Shown: piece by piece, positions 1 through 6,261 of the stretch
How the letters are laid out: the number at the start of each line of letters is the position of its first letter
How positions within the stretch are numbered: the first letter of the stretch is position 1
Source of the DNA: Desulfuromonadaceae bacterium
Lineage (GTDB): Bacteria > Desulfobacterota > Desulfuromonadia > Desulfuromonadales > Geopsychrobacteraceae
DNA: 8,727 nucleotides
Assembly: GCA_016744555.1 (NCBI GenBank)
Contig: JADGED010000058.1
Coordinates: 3,855 to 12,581, forward strand
Direction: 5' to 3'
The notes under the pieces: model-generated
The model's database searches: none
Told to the model about the DNA's origin: nothing
What the model saw: the letters and a program-made list of their open reading frames with translations, nothing else
Made by a program: the position numbers and the translations under genes

Positions 1-536
1 CGCTGGTGCGTTTTTCCAATAAAAGTGAATCAATTTTGGTCGCTACCGATGTCGCTGCCCGTGGGTTGGATATTGACGCTCTAGATTTAGTGCTTAACTA
101 TCATATTGCTCGTGAGACAGAGGTTCATGTCCACCGTATTGGTCGTACCGGCCGTGCGGGGAGTCAAGGCGTTGCCTGTTCTTTGTTTAGTGGCAAAGAG
201 CACTACAAGGTTGATAGGTTGGCGAAGTTCCTAGGCCAAAGCATTGAAGGAGAACCTTTACCCTCTTCGAGTGTTTTAGATAATCAAATTCTGCCGCCGA
301 ATATGGCTACGTTACAAATAGATGGCGGCAAGCGGCAAAAAATTCGACCGGGAGATATTCTTGGTGCTCTGACCGGGGCAGAAGGTATTGCTGGAGCACA
401 GGTTGGCAAGATAAATATTTTCGCCAATTGGTCTTATGTTGCTGTAACCAGAGATGCAGCTAAAGTAGCTTTGACCAAGTTGAACGAAGGAAAATTAAAG
501 GGACGTACCTTCCGTGCTAGGCGTATCCGAGGCTAG
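1..536 (+). CDS. dbpA: ATP-dependent RNA helicase DbpA, C-terminal part (5' end outside window)
   Basis: This is the C-terminal part of a DEAD-box RNA helicase. In the DbpA family the enzyme is targeted to hairpin 92 of 23S rRNA and assists late assembly of the large ribosomal subunit. The frame is open to the left edge (codons from base 3), so the N-terminal RecA domain and DEAD box lie outside. Helicase motif V (ATDVAARGLDI) and motif VI (HRIGRTGRAG) are seen in the first 50 visible residues. After a linker, the last 75 or so residues form the DbpA-specific RNA-binding domain, with the signatures IDGGKRQKIRPGDILGALTG and GKLKGRTFRARRI. That domain separates DbpA from RhlE, SrmB and DeaD. 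The apparent GTG start at base 6 is internal and not real. The stop is TAG, and I see no clear intrinsic terminator after it. Confidence 0.95.
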   Translation, partial: LVRFSNKSESILVATDVAARGLDIDALDLVLNYHIARETEVHVHRIGRTGRAGSQGVACSLFSGKEHYKVDRLAKFLGQSIEGEPLPSSSVLDNQILPPNMATLQIDGGKRQKIRPGDILGALTGAEGIAGAQVGKINIFANWSYVAVTRDAAKVALTKLNEGKLKGRTFRARRIRG

Positions 537-576
537 CTGTATTTGTTATTTCTTCATCCCTTGCCCCTATTGTTTG

Positions 577-590
577 TCACAAATTTGTGA
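577..590. promoter_or_regulatory. 14-bp perfect palindrome, possible operator
   Basis: TCACAAATTTGTGA is a perfect inverted repeat 167 bases before the exported TPR gene. It has the half-sites TCACA and TGTGA in the opposite order from a CRP site (TGTGA-N6-TCACA), so it is not a standard CRP box. It is AT-rich and has no T-run after it, so it is a poor terminator. An operator is an inference from symmetry and location only. Confidence 0.3.
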
Positions 591-605
591 ATTAGTGTTG
601 TTGGG

Positions 606-619
606 CAATAAAGTTATTG
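606..619. promoter_or_regulatory. AT-rich dyad, second possible operator
   Basis: CAATAA-AG-TTATTG is a 6-bp inverted repeat with a two-base centre, 29 bp centre to centre from the palindrome at 577-590. With GTGTTTTTATT after it, it could act as a very weak terminator for dbpA, but the stem is almost all A/T. A protein-binding dyad is equally possible. The base order is the only support. Confidence 0.15.
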
Positions 620-662
620 TGTTTTTATTGCGCTTTGCTAATGTGTCGTTTCTGCCCTTTTT

Positions 663-673
663 TATAGTATAGT
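663..673 (+). promoter_or_regulatory. Possible -10 elements of the TPR/large-protein operon
   Basis: Two overlapping copies of TATAGT (663-668 and 668-673) match the sigma-70 -10 consensus at five of six positions and lie about 85-90 bases before the ATG at 757. Neither has a recognisable -35 hexamer at 16-18 bp, so an activator or another sigma factor may be needed, or the site is not real. The palindrome at 577-590 would sit about 80 bases upstream of it. Confidence 0.25.
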
Positions 674-756
674 GCTGTAACTTTGATGTCTATGTAAGGA
701 CAGAAAGTTAAATTAAATACGTTGCAATATAGCACTCACCCTCAGGAGCATACCTA

Positions 757-1482
757 ATGCGGTACATCTTTCTTATCGTTTTATTCTTGTCGATATCTCT
801 AAGTCAAATTCAAGCTGCTGAACTGAGTCAAGGAAATGAAGCGGAAAATGAAAATATCCGTTATCCAGCCCTTGCTTATAACCTTCTACAGCAGGCAGAG
901 CACGATTATTTAATTTGGAAAGAGACAAAAGACCCAGAGCGCTTTCAGCGGGCTCTGTTTAATGTCGAATCTGCCCTTGCTGTGGAGCCAGAAAAAAGTG
1001 AGCTATGGTTTTTCAAGGGGGTGCTTTTAAGTGAATTGAAAGCAAGTCCAGAGGGGATGCAGCTTGCCCTTACTGCTTTTTTACAGACGGTATCTTTGAA
1101 CCCAGAACATGGGCGCGGCCAAGTGATGTTAGCGCAATCACTTTTTAATAATGGCCTTTATCTTGAAACTATTGATCAAATTAAGTTTCTTTTTGCTAAA
1201 GATCGCAATCTCATCACTCCACAGCTTACTAGCTTGCTTGCTTCCAGTTATATCGCTGCTGGCCGTACTGAAGATGGGAGTCAATACCTTTTGGAAGAAT
1301 CATTTCTGCACCCAGAGTCAACATCTATTCATGTAGCACTCGCTGTACTCCTGCGTGATAAGGGACAAACAACGGAAGCCATTAGTTCGTTACAACAAAT
1401 TATTAATGGTGAAAATGTTCCTATTGAGCTTAAAAACTACGCTGTAACGCTAGGCGAAAAATGGCAAAAGGAGGGCAAGTAA
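757..1482 (+). CDS. Exported TPR-repeat protein
   Basis: A 241-residue protein with a Sec signal peptide: short basic start (MRY), hydrophobic core at about residues 4-17, and a likely signal peptidase I site after A20 (IQA) or A21. The mature part is all helical with degenerate tetratricopeptide repeats. These can be seen at about residues 62-118 (ALAVEPEKSELWFFKGVLL, then VSLNPEHGRGQVMLAQSL) and 155-215 (LLASSYIAAGRTEDG, then IHVALAVLLRDKGQTTEAI). TPRs are protein-interaction scaffolds with no catalysis of their own, so the likely role is as a periplasmic adaptor. The start is supported by AGGAG at 744-748, eight bases before the ATG. The stop TAA overlaps the ATG of the next gene (TAATG), which points to coupled expression and makes that large exported protein the obvious partner. 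I do not recognise a named family beyond TPR. Confidence 0.85.
   Translation: MRYIFLIVLFLSISLSQIQAAELSQGNEAENENIRYPALAYNLLQQAEHDYLIWKETKDPERFQRALFNVESALAVEPEKSELWFFKGVLLSELKASPEGMQLALTAFLQTVSLNPEHGRGQVMLAQSLFNNGLYLETIDQIKFLFAKDRNLITPQLTSLLASSYIAAGRTEDGSQYLLEESFLHPESTSIHVALAVLLRDKGQTTEAISSLQQIINGENVPIELKNYAVTLGEKWQKEGK
1468..1475 (+). promoter_or_regulatory. Shine-Dalgarno site inside the TPR gene; fixes the start of the next gene at 1482
   Basis: AAGGAGGG lies in the last codons of the TPR gene, with seven bases between GGAGG and the ATG at 1482. It is one of the best ribosome sites in the window. It lies downstream of the alternative ATG at 1461, so it cannot serve that start. Starting at 1482 also gives a proper signal peptide (MNLFFKLKQ), whereas the longer form would put seven extra residues (MAKGGQV) in front of it. 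Confidence 0.85.
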
Positions 1483-4400
1483 TGAATTTGTTTTTTAAAT
1501 TAAAGCAGACCCTTTGTATCGGTTTTCTCTGTTCTTGCCTTACCTGTATTTTTCCTGTTCACAGCTACAGTTGGACCGAAGATATTATTGCAGCCGCAGA
1601 GGCAATGGAAACGGGCTCTGCAACTGAACAGCAGCAAGCATTAGTTTTACGTGAAATTGATACAGTTAACAAAATGCGTATTAAGGGGGTTATTTCTGAC
1701 CCAGCATATCAAAAATCGCACTCCTACTTTGATCAGATTTCGCAAGAAACTGCTGTTAGTGCCGCAAAACAACACGGTGCAAAATTAACTGTGCAGCCAC
1801 GCTCCAGCAAAGTATATGATGCTGGAACTGATTCCGATTATATCACCAATGCCACATCAAAAGAACAAGTTGTGGGGATGCAAAAAAGCTACAATGAAAA
1901 ATTTAGTGAAAAAATTAGAGACCTTGGTGGCAAGGTGGAGCAAGGCAAGGATTGGACTAAGAAGAATGATGTAGATTTTATGATCAATCCAGATTCATCA
2001 ACTAAAGAAATCTCTCCGGCTGAATTTGCCGAGGTTTCAAAAATTAATAACGATGCGTATGTGCGCCCTGATGCGGCTCGATTTGAAGCAAAAACAAGAA
2101 GTGAGTCTGGTGAAAAACCCACGGTGCAGGAAACCAAGGCTTATTTAGATGAAATGCGTGATTTTATCGGTAACAAGCGTAATGTTTCAAAAGAATATGC
2201 CAAAGAAATAATGGTTCTCAATAAAAACCCGCAGGCACATAAGCGAGGAACCGCTGCGTACAATAAACGAATGAATCTGGAAGCCAGCCTTATTCAAAGC
2301 CAAGCTCAGCAGGCAAAATATTTTAGCCGTATCAATTATGCTTCCAATGTCCTTGCCGAGCATGCCGACACGTCTGCACTGGCAGCCAGTAATCTTCCTG
2401 AAACAGCGAAGAAGCGTGCTGCTTCAGATGGCGTAACAACTTCTAAACGGCAAATTAATGCTGCCACTGCAGCTAGTAGCGCCGATAACTTAATGGTTCA
2501 GGGTAAGTTAAATGAAGCTATCCTGTTGGGTATTGCCTCCTCGCGTGATCGAACTCAAACTGCAAAAAACAATGAGCGCATAGCAAACCTTATTTCTGAT
2601 CTGCCACCAGCCCAACAAGGTGAGCTGATGAATAAGCTCCTCGATTCAAATACGGTAGATAGCAATGTTAGCCAAGATCTCAAGTTACGCCTGCGTGGCT
2701 ATAACAGTGCCAAACAAACAGCGCAGATTAAAGGTACTAAAACCACTGCAGCAGCACTTTCAAGACTTGGTAAAGCTGGCAAGGCTGCTGGATTTTTAGG
2801 CAACTACCTTAGTATTCAAAAGGAGCTAAAAAACGCAGAAAATGGATCACATTTATTTTTTAATATCGAAGAAAATGATTCGGAAACAATGAAAAACCTA
2901 AAACGCTCTGCGGTTGCCTTAACTGAGTTAGCACCGGTTCCTATAATTGACTCTCTTGAACGAGGGTGGAAAGCGGATGAACGGGTAAAAAGAGAAATTT
3001 TGGAAAGAATTGCAAACGGTGAGGATGTCGATCCTGCCCTTGTCGCAGCAGAGGTCTTTGCCGAAATTGGGATTAACACTGTTGGCTCAATGACTATTTC
3101 TCCCTTACTTTCTGGTGCGAAATCTGTCGAAGAAGGTTTTCTGGCTAGCCGTGATTTTTTTATAAATTGGCAGGATGATGCTGTCCGTGCAGAAGCTGAA
3201 ATACTGCAAAAAGAGAAAATGGACGCTATTTTCGGCCGGATAGAAGCCATCGATCTGGGTTTAATTAGCGCCACCGCCACCAGTAAAACTGGAGGAGTCT
3301 CCTACGTTCTTGATGATGTACAGATCGGCGATACCATCGATTTTACCGTGCCCCGTTCAGACCGCTGGACCAACCAGTATAAAGTGCAATGGCAAATCAA
3401 AAACGGTGCAAAACAGGTTATCGCTAAAACTGAATTCAAGTCTGCCAGCAACCCGTCAGTCCATAAATTGAGCCACTATAACAACAATCTCCCTCCCGGC
3501 CGCTACTATGCCGTGTTCCGTATTTTTAATGCCAACAGCAACAAAATGATGGATTCAACCGATTATGGCTTTACCGTTTCTGGTGCCTTTGGCATGGGTG
3601 CTATTTCGGCAAAACACACAAACGGCAAATCGTCTAAAGAGGTAGTAAAACACGGAGATAAGCTTGCCTTTAATGTAATCCCCATTGGCACTTGGGACAA
3701 GCAAACGGTTGAATGGTTCATAGATGGGGAAATCCTTAAATCCGGTGCTGCAAACACGAATGGGATCACCAATGTCATAGTTGGCTTAGATGAAAGTTAC
3801 CCCGTTGGCAAGCACACAGTATCGGTACGGGCCAAAAAAGACAAACGGATCATTGCCGTTAAAAAAATCAATTTCCAACTAGCTGAAAATGTCGATTACT
3901 TAGCCCGGGGGAAAAAACGGCATAAACAAACAATCACAAACCTAGTTAGCAATGTTGTGCCCACCTGTTTGGGGCCAGCTGGAGCCGCTATAACCCGAGA
4001 ATTGTTAAGCACCCCGATTGCAGACAAAGAAGCTTTTTCGTGGGGGAAGCCTAAGGATATTGGACCGGCACAAAAAGATTACGAAAAAGAAATTATGCGC
4101 GAATGGATTCAAGGATTTCCAGCATTACCTGAGGATGATTGCACCATCTCCTATGCGCAGTTAGTAGCGACAAAAGCAAGTACATATGGAATCGGTGCAG
4201 AAAGTGACTTATTTGCCCAGCTAAAAGCTAAATTAAAGAAAAAAGAGAAGCAAGACCCAGCCCTGGGGAAATGTTTGCGCCTCCAAAAAAGTATGCAAGC
4301 GATTGCCGCCGACTACAGAAAAAGCGAGGATAAATATCTCGGCACCATAACTTCATATTTAAAAGGTACTGCTAACCACCCAACCTATCAACGGTTAGCG

Positions 4401-4805
4401 AGCAAACTCCAAGGGCTAAGTAGCAAACTTACTGGATTGCAGGCAAGAGGCGCTGCCGCAGAAGACAAAGCCGCATATGCTGCAATTTATTCTGAATTTT
4501 CTTCAACGAATGCTACGTATCAAGAGACTCAAGCTGAGATGAGGGTTTTTATCGACAAGCTTTCCGCAATTGGAGGCGTGATAAGCAGTAATACAAACTC
4601 AAAGAGTTGTCAGCAAGTAGTTGATTTTATCGAATCAGATGCCGAACGACGCAGTATTTTCTACACTATTGTCGGTGGCGGAGGGGTCACAAATATCTCC
4701 GGAAAGTGCTCAGACCTCCTTAGTCTAAATGAAAAATACAATGCTCGAATTAAAGAGCATAAAGAGTTGCAATGTGTAGATGTAATTAAAGATGCAGCTA
4801 AATAA
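1482..4805 (+). CDS. Large exported protein of unknown function with tandem Ig-like domains
   Basis: A protein of 1107 residues that I cannot assign to a named family. Residues 1-28 are a signal sequence with K6/K8 and a hydrophobic core. It can be read as signal peptidase I (cut after VHS28) or as a lipoprotein signal (L-C-S-C19 fits a relaxed lipobox). Residues 30-590 are mostly helical and polar. Within them, GTDSD (115-119) and DVDFM (163-167) are spaced like the metal-binding acidic residues of nucleotidyltransferase folds, but this is only a resemblance. Residues about 605-700 and 705-800 read as two beta-sandwich, Ig-like domains: alternating hydrophobic strands, VQWQIKNG and VEWFIDGE at equivalent positions, and closing strands after PPGRYYAVF and PVGKHTVSV. 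Residues 810-1107 are helical and hold all six cysteines of the mature chain if it is cut at 28 (C829, C887, C931, C1043, C1076, C1098), which suits disulfides outside the cytoplasm. It is the second gene of the operon with the TPR protein. Start chosen from the Shine-Dalgarno site at 1468-1475. Confidence 0.85.
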   Translation: MNLFFKLKQTLCIGFLCSCLTCIFPVHSYSWTEDIIAAAEAMETGSATEQQQALVLREIDTVNKMRIKGVISDPAYQKSHSYFDQISQETAVSAAKQHGAKLTVQPRSSKVYDAGTDSDYITNATSKEQVVGMQKSYNEKFSEKIRDLGGKVEQGKDWTKKNDVDFMINPDSSTKEISPAEFAEVSKINNDAYVRPDAARFEAKTRSESGEKPTVQETKAYLDEMRDFIGNKRNVSKEYAKEIMVLNKNPQAHKRGTAAYNKRMNLEASLIQSQAQQAKYFSRINYASNVLAEHADTSALAASNLPETAKKRAASDGVTTSKRQINAATAASSADNLMVQGKLNEAILLGIASSRDRTQTAKNNERIANLISDLPPAQQGELMNKLLDSNTVDSNVSQDLKLRLRGYNSAKQTAQIKGTKTTAAALSRLGKAGKAAGFLGNYLSIQKELKNAENGSHLFFNIEENDSETMKNLKRSAVALTELAPVPIIDSLERGWKADERVKREILERIANGEDVDPALVAAEVFAEIGINTVGSMTISPLLSGAKSVEEGFLASRDFFINWQDDAVRAEAEILQKEKMDAIFGRIEAIDLGLISATATSKTGGVSYVLDDVQIGDTIDFTVPRSDRWTNQYKVQWQIKNGAKQVIAKTEFKSASNPSVHKLSHYNNNLPPGRYYAVFRIFNANSNKMMDSTDYGFTVSGAFGMGAISAKHTNGKSSKEVVKHGDKLAFNVIPIGTWDKQTVEWFIDGEILKSGAANTNGITNVIVGLDESYPVGKHTVSVRAKKDKRIIAVKKINFQLAENVDYLARGKKRHKQTITNLVSNVVPTCLGPAGAAITRELLSTPIADKEAFSWGKPKDIGPAQKDYEKEIMREWIQGFPALPEDDCTISYAQLVATKASTYGIGAESDLFAQLKAKLKKKEKQDPALGKCLRLQKSMQAIAADYRKSEDKYLGTITSYLKGTANHPTYQRLASKLQGLSSKLTGLQARGAAAEDKAAYAAIYSEFSSTNATYQETQAEMRVFIDKLSAIGGVISSNTNSKSCQQVVDFIESDAERRSIFYTIVGGGGVTNISGKCSDLLSLNEKYNARIKEHKELQCVDVIKDAAK

Positions 4806-4860
4806 ATTATTGCGTAACTAGCCCAATCTGTAGCGTTAGTCACAGTTTTTCCTTTATAGC

Positions 4861-4896
4861 AAAGCTCCAGCTTCGAAAAGTGCTGGGGCTTTGTTT
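4861..4896 (+). terminator. Rho-independent terminator after the large exported protein
   Basis: An 11-bp stem, AAAGCTCCAGC (4861-4871) with GCTGGGGCTTT (4882-4892), has a 10-base loop and is followed by GTTT. C4860-G4893 can extend it. Its single wobble (T4866 with G4887) pairs only in + strand RNA and would be an A-C mismatch in the other direction, so it chiefly serves the gene ending at 4805. It lies about 60 bases past the stop of the convergent yitT-like gene and could weakly act on that too. The T-run is poor. Confidence 0.7.
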
Positions 4897-4956
4897 ATAG
4901 TTTCAGTATTTCGATTACTGCGTCTATATTTGTTTTGGGCGTAAAGTGGCTTCCGA

Positions 4957-5622
4957 CTATTGCCCCACTGTTGCTTGACGGGATGATGTTAGCAGGGGGA
5001 TGTCGTTTAGTGCATTTTTCCTTAGTGCTAGGTCGATACAACGACCGGTTACGATAACGCTGAGCATACTTAATAGAGCGGATTCTGCAGCAGCAAAAAC
5101 AAATGCAGATGAAATGACAATTGTGGCATCGATGAGAAGAATTATGTGTCCCGGTCTGATACTGCTTTTATCGGCAATAATGCGTGCGACTATTGTTGGG
5201 CCTCCGGCTGAAGCATTTCCTTTAAGGATTAATCCAACCCCGATGCCGATGGCAGCTCCGCCGCATATAGCTGCTACTATTGGCTGCTGTACTACTGCAG
5301 TAACTTGAACTATCTCGTTGAAAAAATCTACTAATGCGGAAATGATAGCGACAACAATAACTGTTCTCCAGACAAAAACTTTTCCGAGAAAATAGCCCCC
5401 AAGAATTAATAGCGGAATATTGATTATGAGCATGAGACTGCCTGCTGTCATATTGGTGAGGTGACTGAGCAAAATGGCTATTCCAGGTGTTCCACCTGCG
5501 GCAATTTGGTTGGGTTGAATGAAAAGGGTAATGCCCAGTGCTATTGCTAGACTTCCAATGAGACAGAGGAGGTTGTTGGCTTGTCTGTGTTGCCATTTCT
5601 TTATGTGGTGGATTGCTTTCAT
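4957..5622 (-). CDS. YitT-family (DUF161) integral membrane protein, short form
   Basis: A 221-residue inner-membrane protein of the YitT/DUF161 family. The function and substrate of the family are not firmly established; a transport role is often suggested. About six hydrophobic segments are visible (near residues 17-35, 40-55, 60-78, 85-102, 113-133 and 158-195, the last perhaps two helices). The family marks are both present: IAAGGTPGIAILLSHLT (39-55) near the N-terminus and GNASAGGPTIVARII (135-149) in the second half. Usual members are about 280 residues and end in a cytoplasmic DUF2179 domain. Here the chain stops soon after the last membrane segment, with a polar tail, and no DUF2179 coding is left in the 150 bases before the next gene. 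This is therefore a natural short form or an old truncation. The start is supported by a doubled AGGA site at 5631-5639, eight bases before the ATG. It is transcribed away from the structured RNA and aminomutase. Confidence 0.85.
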   Translation of the reverse strand: MKAIHHIKKWQHRQANNLLCLIGSLAIALGITLFIQPNQIAAGGTPGIAILLSHLTNMTAGSLMLIINIPLLILGGYFLGKVFVWRTVIVVAIISALVDFFNEIVQVTAVVQQPIVAAICGGAAIGIGVGLILKGNASAGGPTIVARIIADKSSIRPGHIILLIDATIVISSAFVFAAAESALLSMLSVIVTGRCIDLALRKNALNDIPLLTSSRQATVGQ

Positions 5623-5657
5623 CTGTTCTATCCTATCCTAAAAAACACTTTATGCGA

Positions 5658-5689
5658 TTGACAATATTGAACACAAATAAAATGATAAT
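5658..5689 (+). promoter_or_regulatory. Candidate sigma-70 promoter upstream of the structured RNA
   Basis: A perfect -35 hexamer TTGACA (5658-5663) is followed at 17 bp by AATGAT (5681-5686, four of six -10 matches). A better -10, GATAAT (5684-5689), sits at a long 20-bp spacing. TATAGA (5704-5709) and TAGAAT (5722-5727) further on are other -10 candidates without good -35 partners. Transcription from here would enter the structured element and could continue to the aminomutase. The same AT-rich stretch must also hold the divergent promoter of the yitT-like gene, for which I see only a weak match. Confidence 0.35.
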
Positions 5690-5758
5690 TGGCAATTTGT
5701 TGTTATAGATACAGGTTTTAATAGAATCTACGGATTTTATCTAATGAAATGTTTGGGA

Positions 5759-5790
5759 TGCAGCGTTCGTTTTTATCGAACGGCACTGTA
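5759..5790 (+). other. Hairpin upstream of the structured RNA core
   Basis: CGTTCG (5764-5769) pairs with CGAACG (5777-5782) around a seven-base T-rich loop. TGCAG (5759-5763) can add five pairs with CTGTA (5786-5790) across a three-base bulge. There is no T-run after it, so it is not a typical terminator. It may be the 5' domain of the structured RNA at 5852-6058 or the mark of its 5' boundary. Confidence 0.4.
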
Positions 5791-5851
5791 GGTCTGCTGG
5801 AGATATAACGTAGAATAAGTTTGTTGTTTAAGAATGTGTTCGTGCACCGAT

Positions 5852-6058
5852 GGATTGGGATCGCCTAGTTTGCGGTTCTACCCTTGTTGTGTTAGGGTAA
5901 TTGAGTTCATGGCGGCGTCCTCACTGGATGTTCCGACCATAGACCCGCAACTGAGGTGGACTGTTCATGCCCTAGGCGTGTTCGGGTCGAACCCTCATCC
6001 TACAGAGCAGCACTGGATTACGTCGTTCCGTCGTAATACCGGGTGCGGGTGGCTCTGT
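5852..6058 (+). ncRNA. Unassigned multi-branched structured RNA
   Basis: GC-richer than its surroundings and dense in nested pairings. The closing stem is GGAT (5852-5855) with ATCC (5997-6000), then GGG (5857-5859) with CCT (5993-5995). Next come CGCCTAG (5862-5868) with CTAGGCG (5972-5978), and AGTTTGCGG (5867-5875) with CCGCAACT (5945-5952). Inside are a hairpin TACCCT/AGGGTA (5879-5899) and a hairpin ATGG...CCAT (5909-5940) over a GTCC/GGAT stem. A small hairpin GTTCG-GGT-CGAAC (5980-5992) sits in the 3' strand. A long hairpin follows: ACAGAGC/GCTCTGT (6002-6008 with 6052-6058), then GCAC/GTGC, then ATTACG/CGTAAT. Several pairs are G-U only when read as + strand RNA (5917-5929, 5857-5995, 6014-6041), which sets the strand. 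I do not recognise it as 6S, tmRNA, RNase P, SRP RNA or a common riboswitch. The ends are uncertain. Confidence 0.5.
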
Positions 6059-6261
6059 CTCTTTACAAAAAAATAATCATCACTTTCAGCACTCTGCTGG
6101 CTATCTCCGTACTTTTCTATGGAATTGAAGTCACTTCTCTATCCGTACCTGTACTTTATTTGTCATACCAGCATTGGGTGCTTTTGCCGAGACAAGCCAT
6201 AGACTTCCCATTGTGGGGGTTGGGTGTTTTGGCACAACTTCAATCTAAAAAGGGAGCTTTC
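6059..6261 (+). other. 200-base leader between structured RNA and aminomutase
   Basis: No gene is supported here. The stretch is in frame with the aminomutase and free of stops back to TAA at 6034-6036. A GTG at 6043 could in theory add 73 residues, partly hydrophobic, but it lies inside the long hairpin, has no ribosome site, and the added part does not belong to the aminomutase fold. Small hairpins occur: CAGCA/TGCTG just after 6085, AGCA/TGCT near 6170-6182 followed by TTT, and CCCA/TGGG at 6207-6217 in a GT-rich run. The last two could form a weak attenuator. If the promoter near 5658 drives the aminomutase, this is part of a leader of more than 500 bases. Confidence 0.35.
6251..6256 (+). 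promoter_or_regulatory. Shine-Dalgarno site deciding the aminomutase start at 6262
   Basis: AGGGAG, in the run AAAAAGGGAG, ends five bases before the ATG at 6262. It supports this start over the in-frame upstream GTG at 6043. Confidence 0.75.

Noticed and set aside
577..590. CRP binding site
   Set aside because: The half-sites are in the reverse order and separated by four bases, unlike TGTGA-N6-TCACA.
1461..1481. Upstream ATG as start of the large exported protein
   Set aside because: The strong Shine-Dalgarno site lies downstream of it, and the extra residues would spoil the signal peptide.
2816..3280. 154-codon antisense frame inside the large exported protein gene
   Set aside because: It is a shadow of the + strand coding frame, with serine/arginine-rich reading, no ribosome site and no recognisable domain.
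5980..5992. tRNA T-arm (GTTCGGGTCGAAC)
   Set aside because: The loop is only three bases, and no acceptor or anticodon arms can be placed around it.
5852..6058. 6S RNA, tmRNA, RNase P RNA or cobalamin riboswitch
   Set aside because: The fold is branched, not a 6S-like rod. CR-I/CR-V of RNase P and the tmRNA ends are missing. CCCGCAACTG at 5944-5953 recalls a cobalamin riboswitch segment, but the other B12-box elements are absent and this segment pairs locally.
5834..6076. 80-codon open frame across the structured element
   Set aside because: It has no ribosome site, an odd composition rich in Cys, Trp and Pro, and its bases are better explained by the RNA helices that run through it.
6043..6261. 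73-residue N-terminal extension of the aminomutase from GTG
   Set aside because: The GTG lies in the 3' hairpin without a ribosome site. The extension is not part of the KamA fold, and ATG 6262 has a good AGGGAG site.
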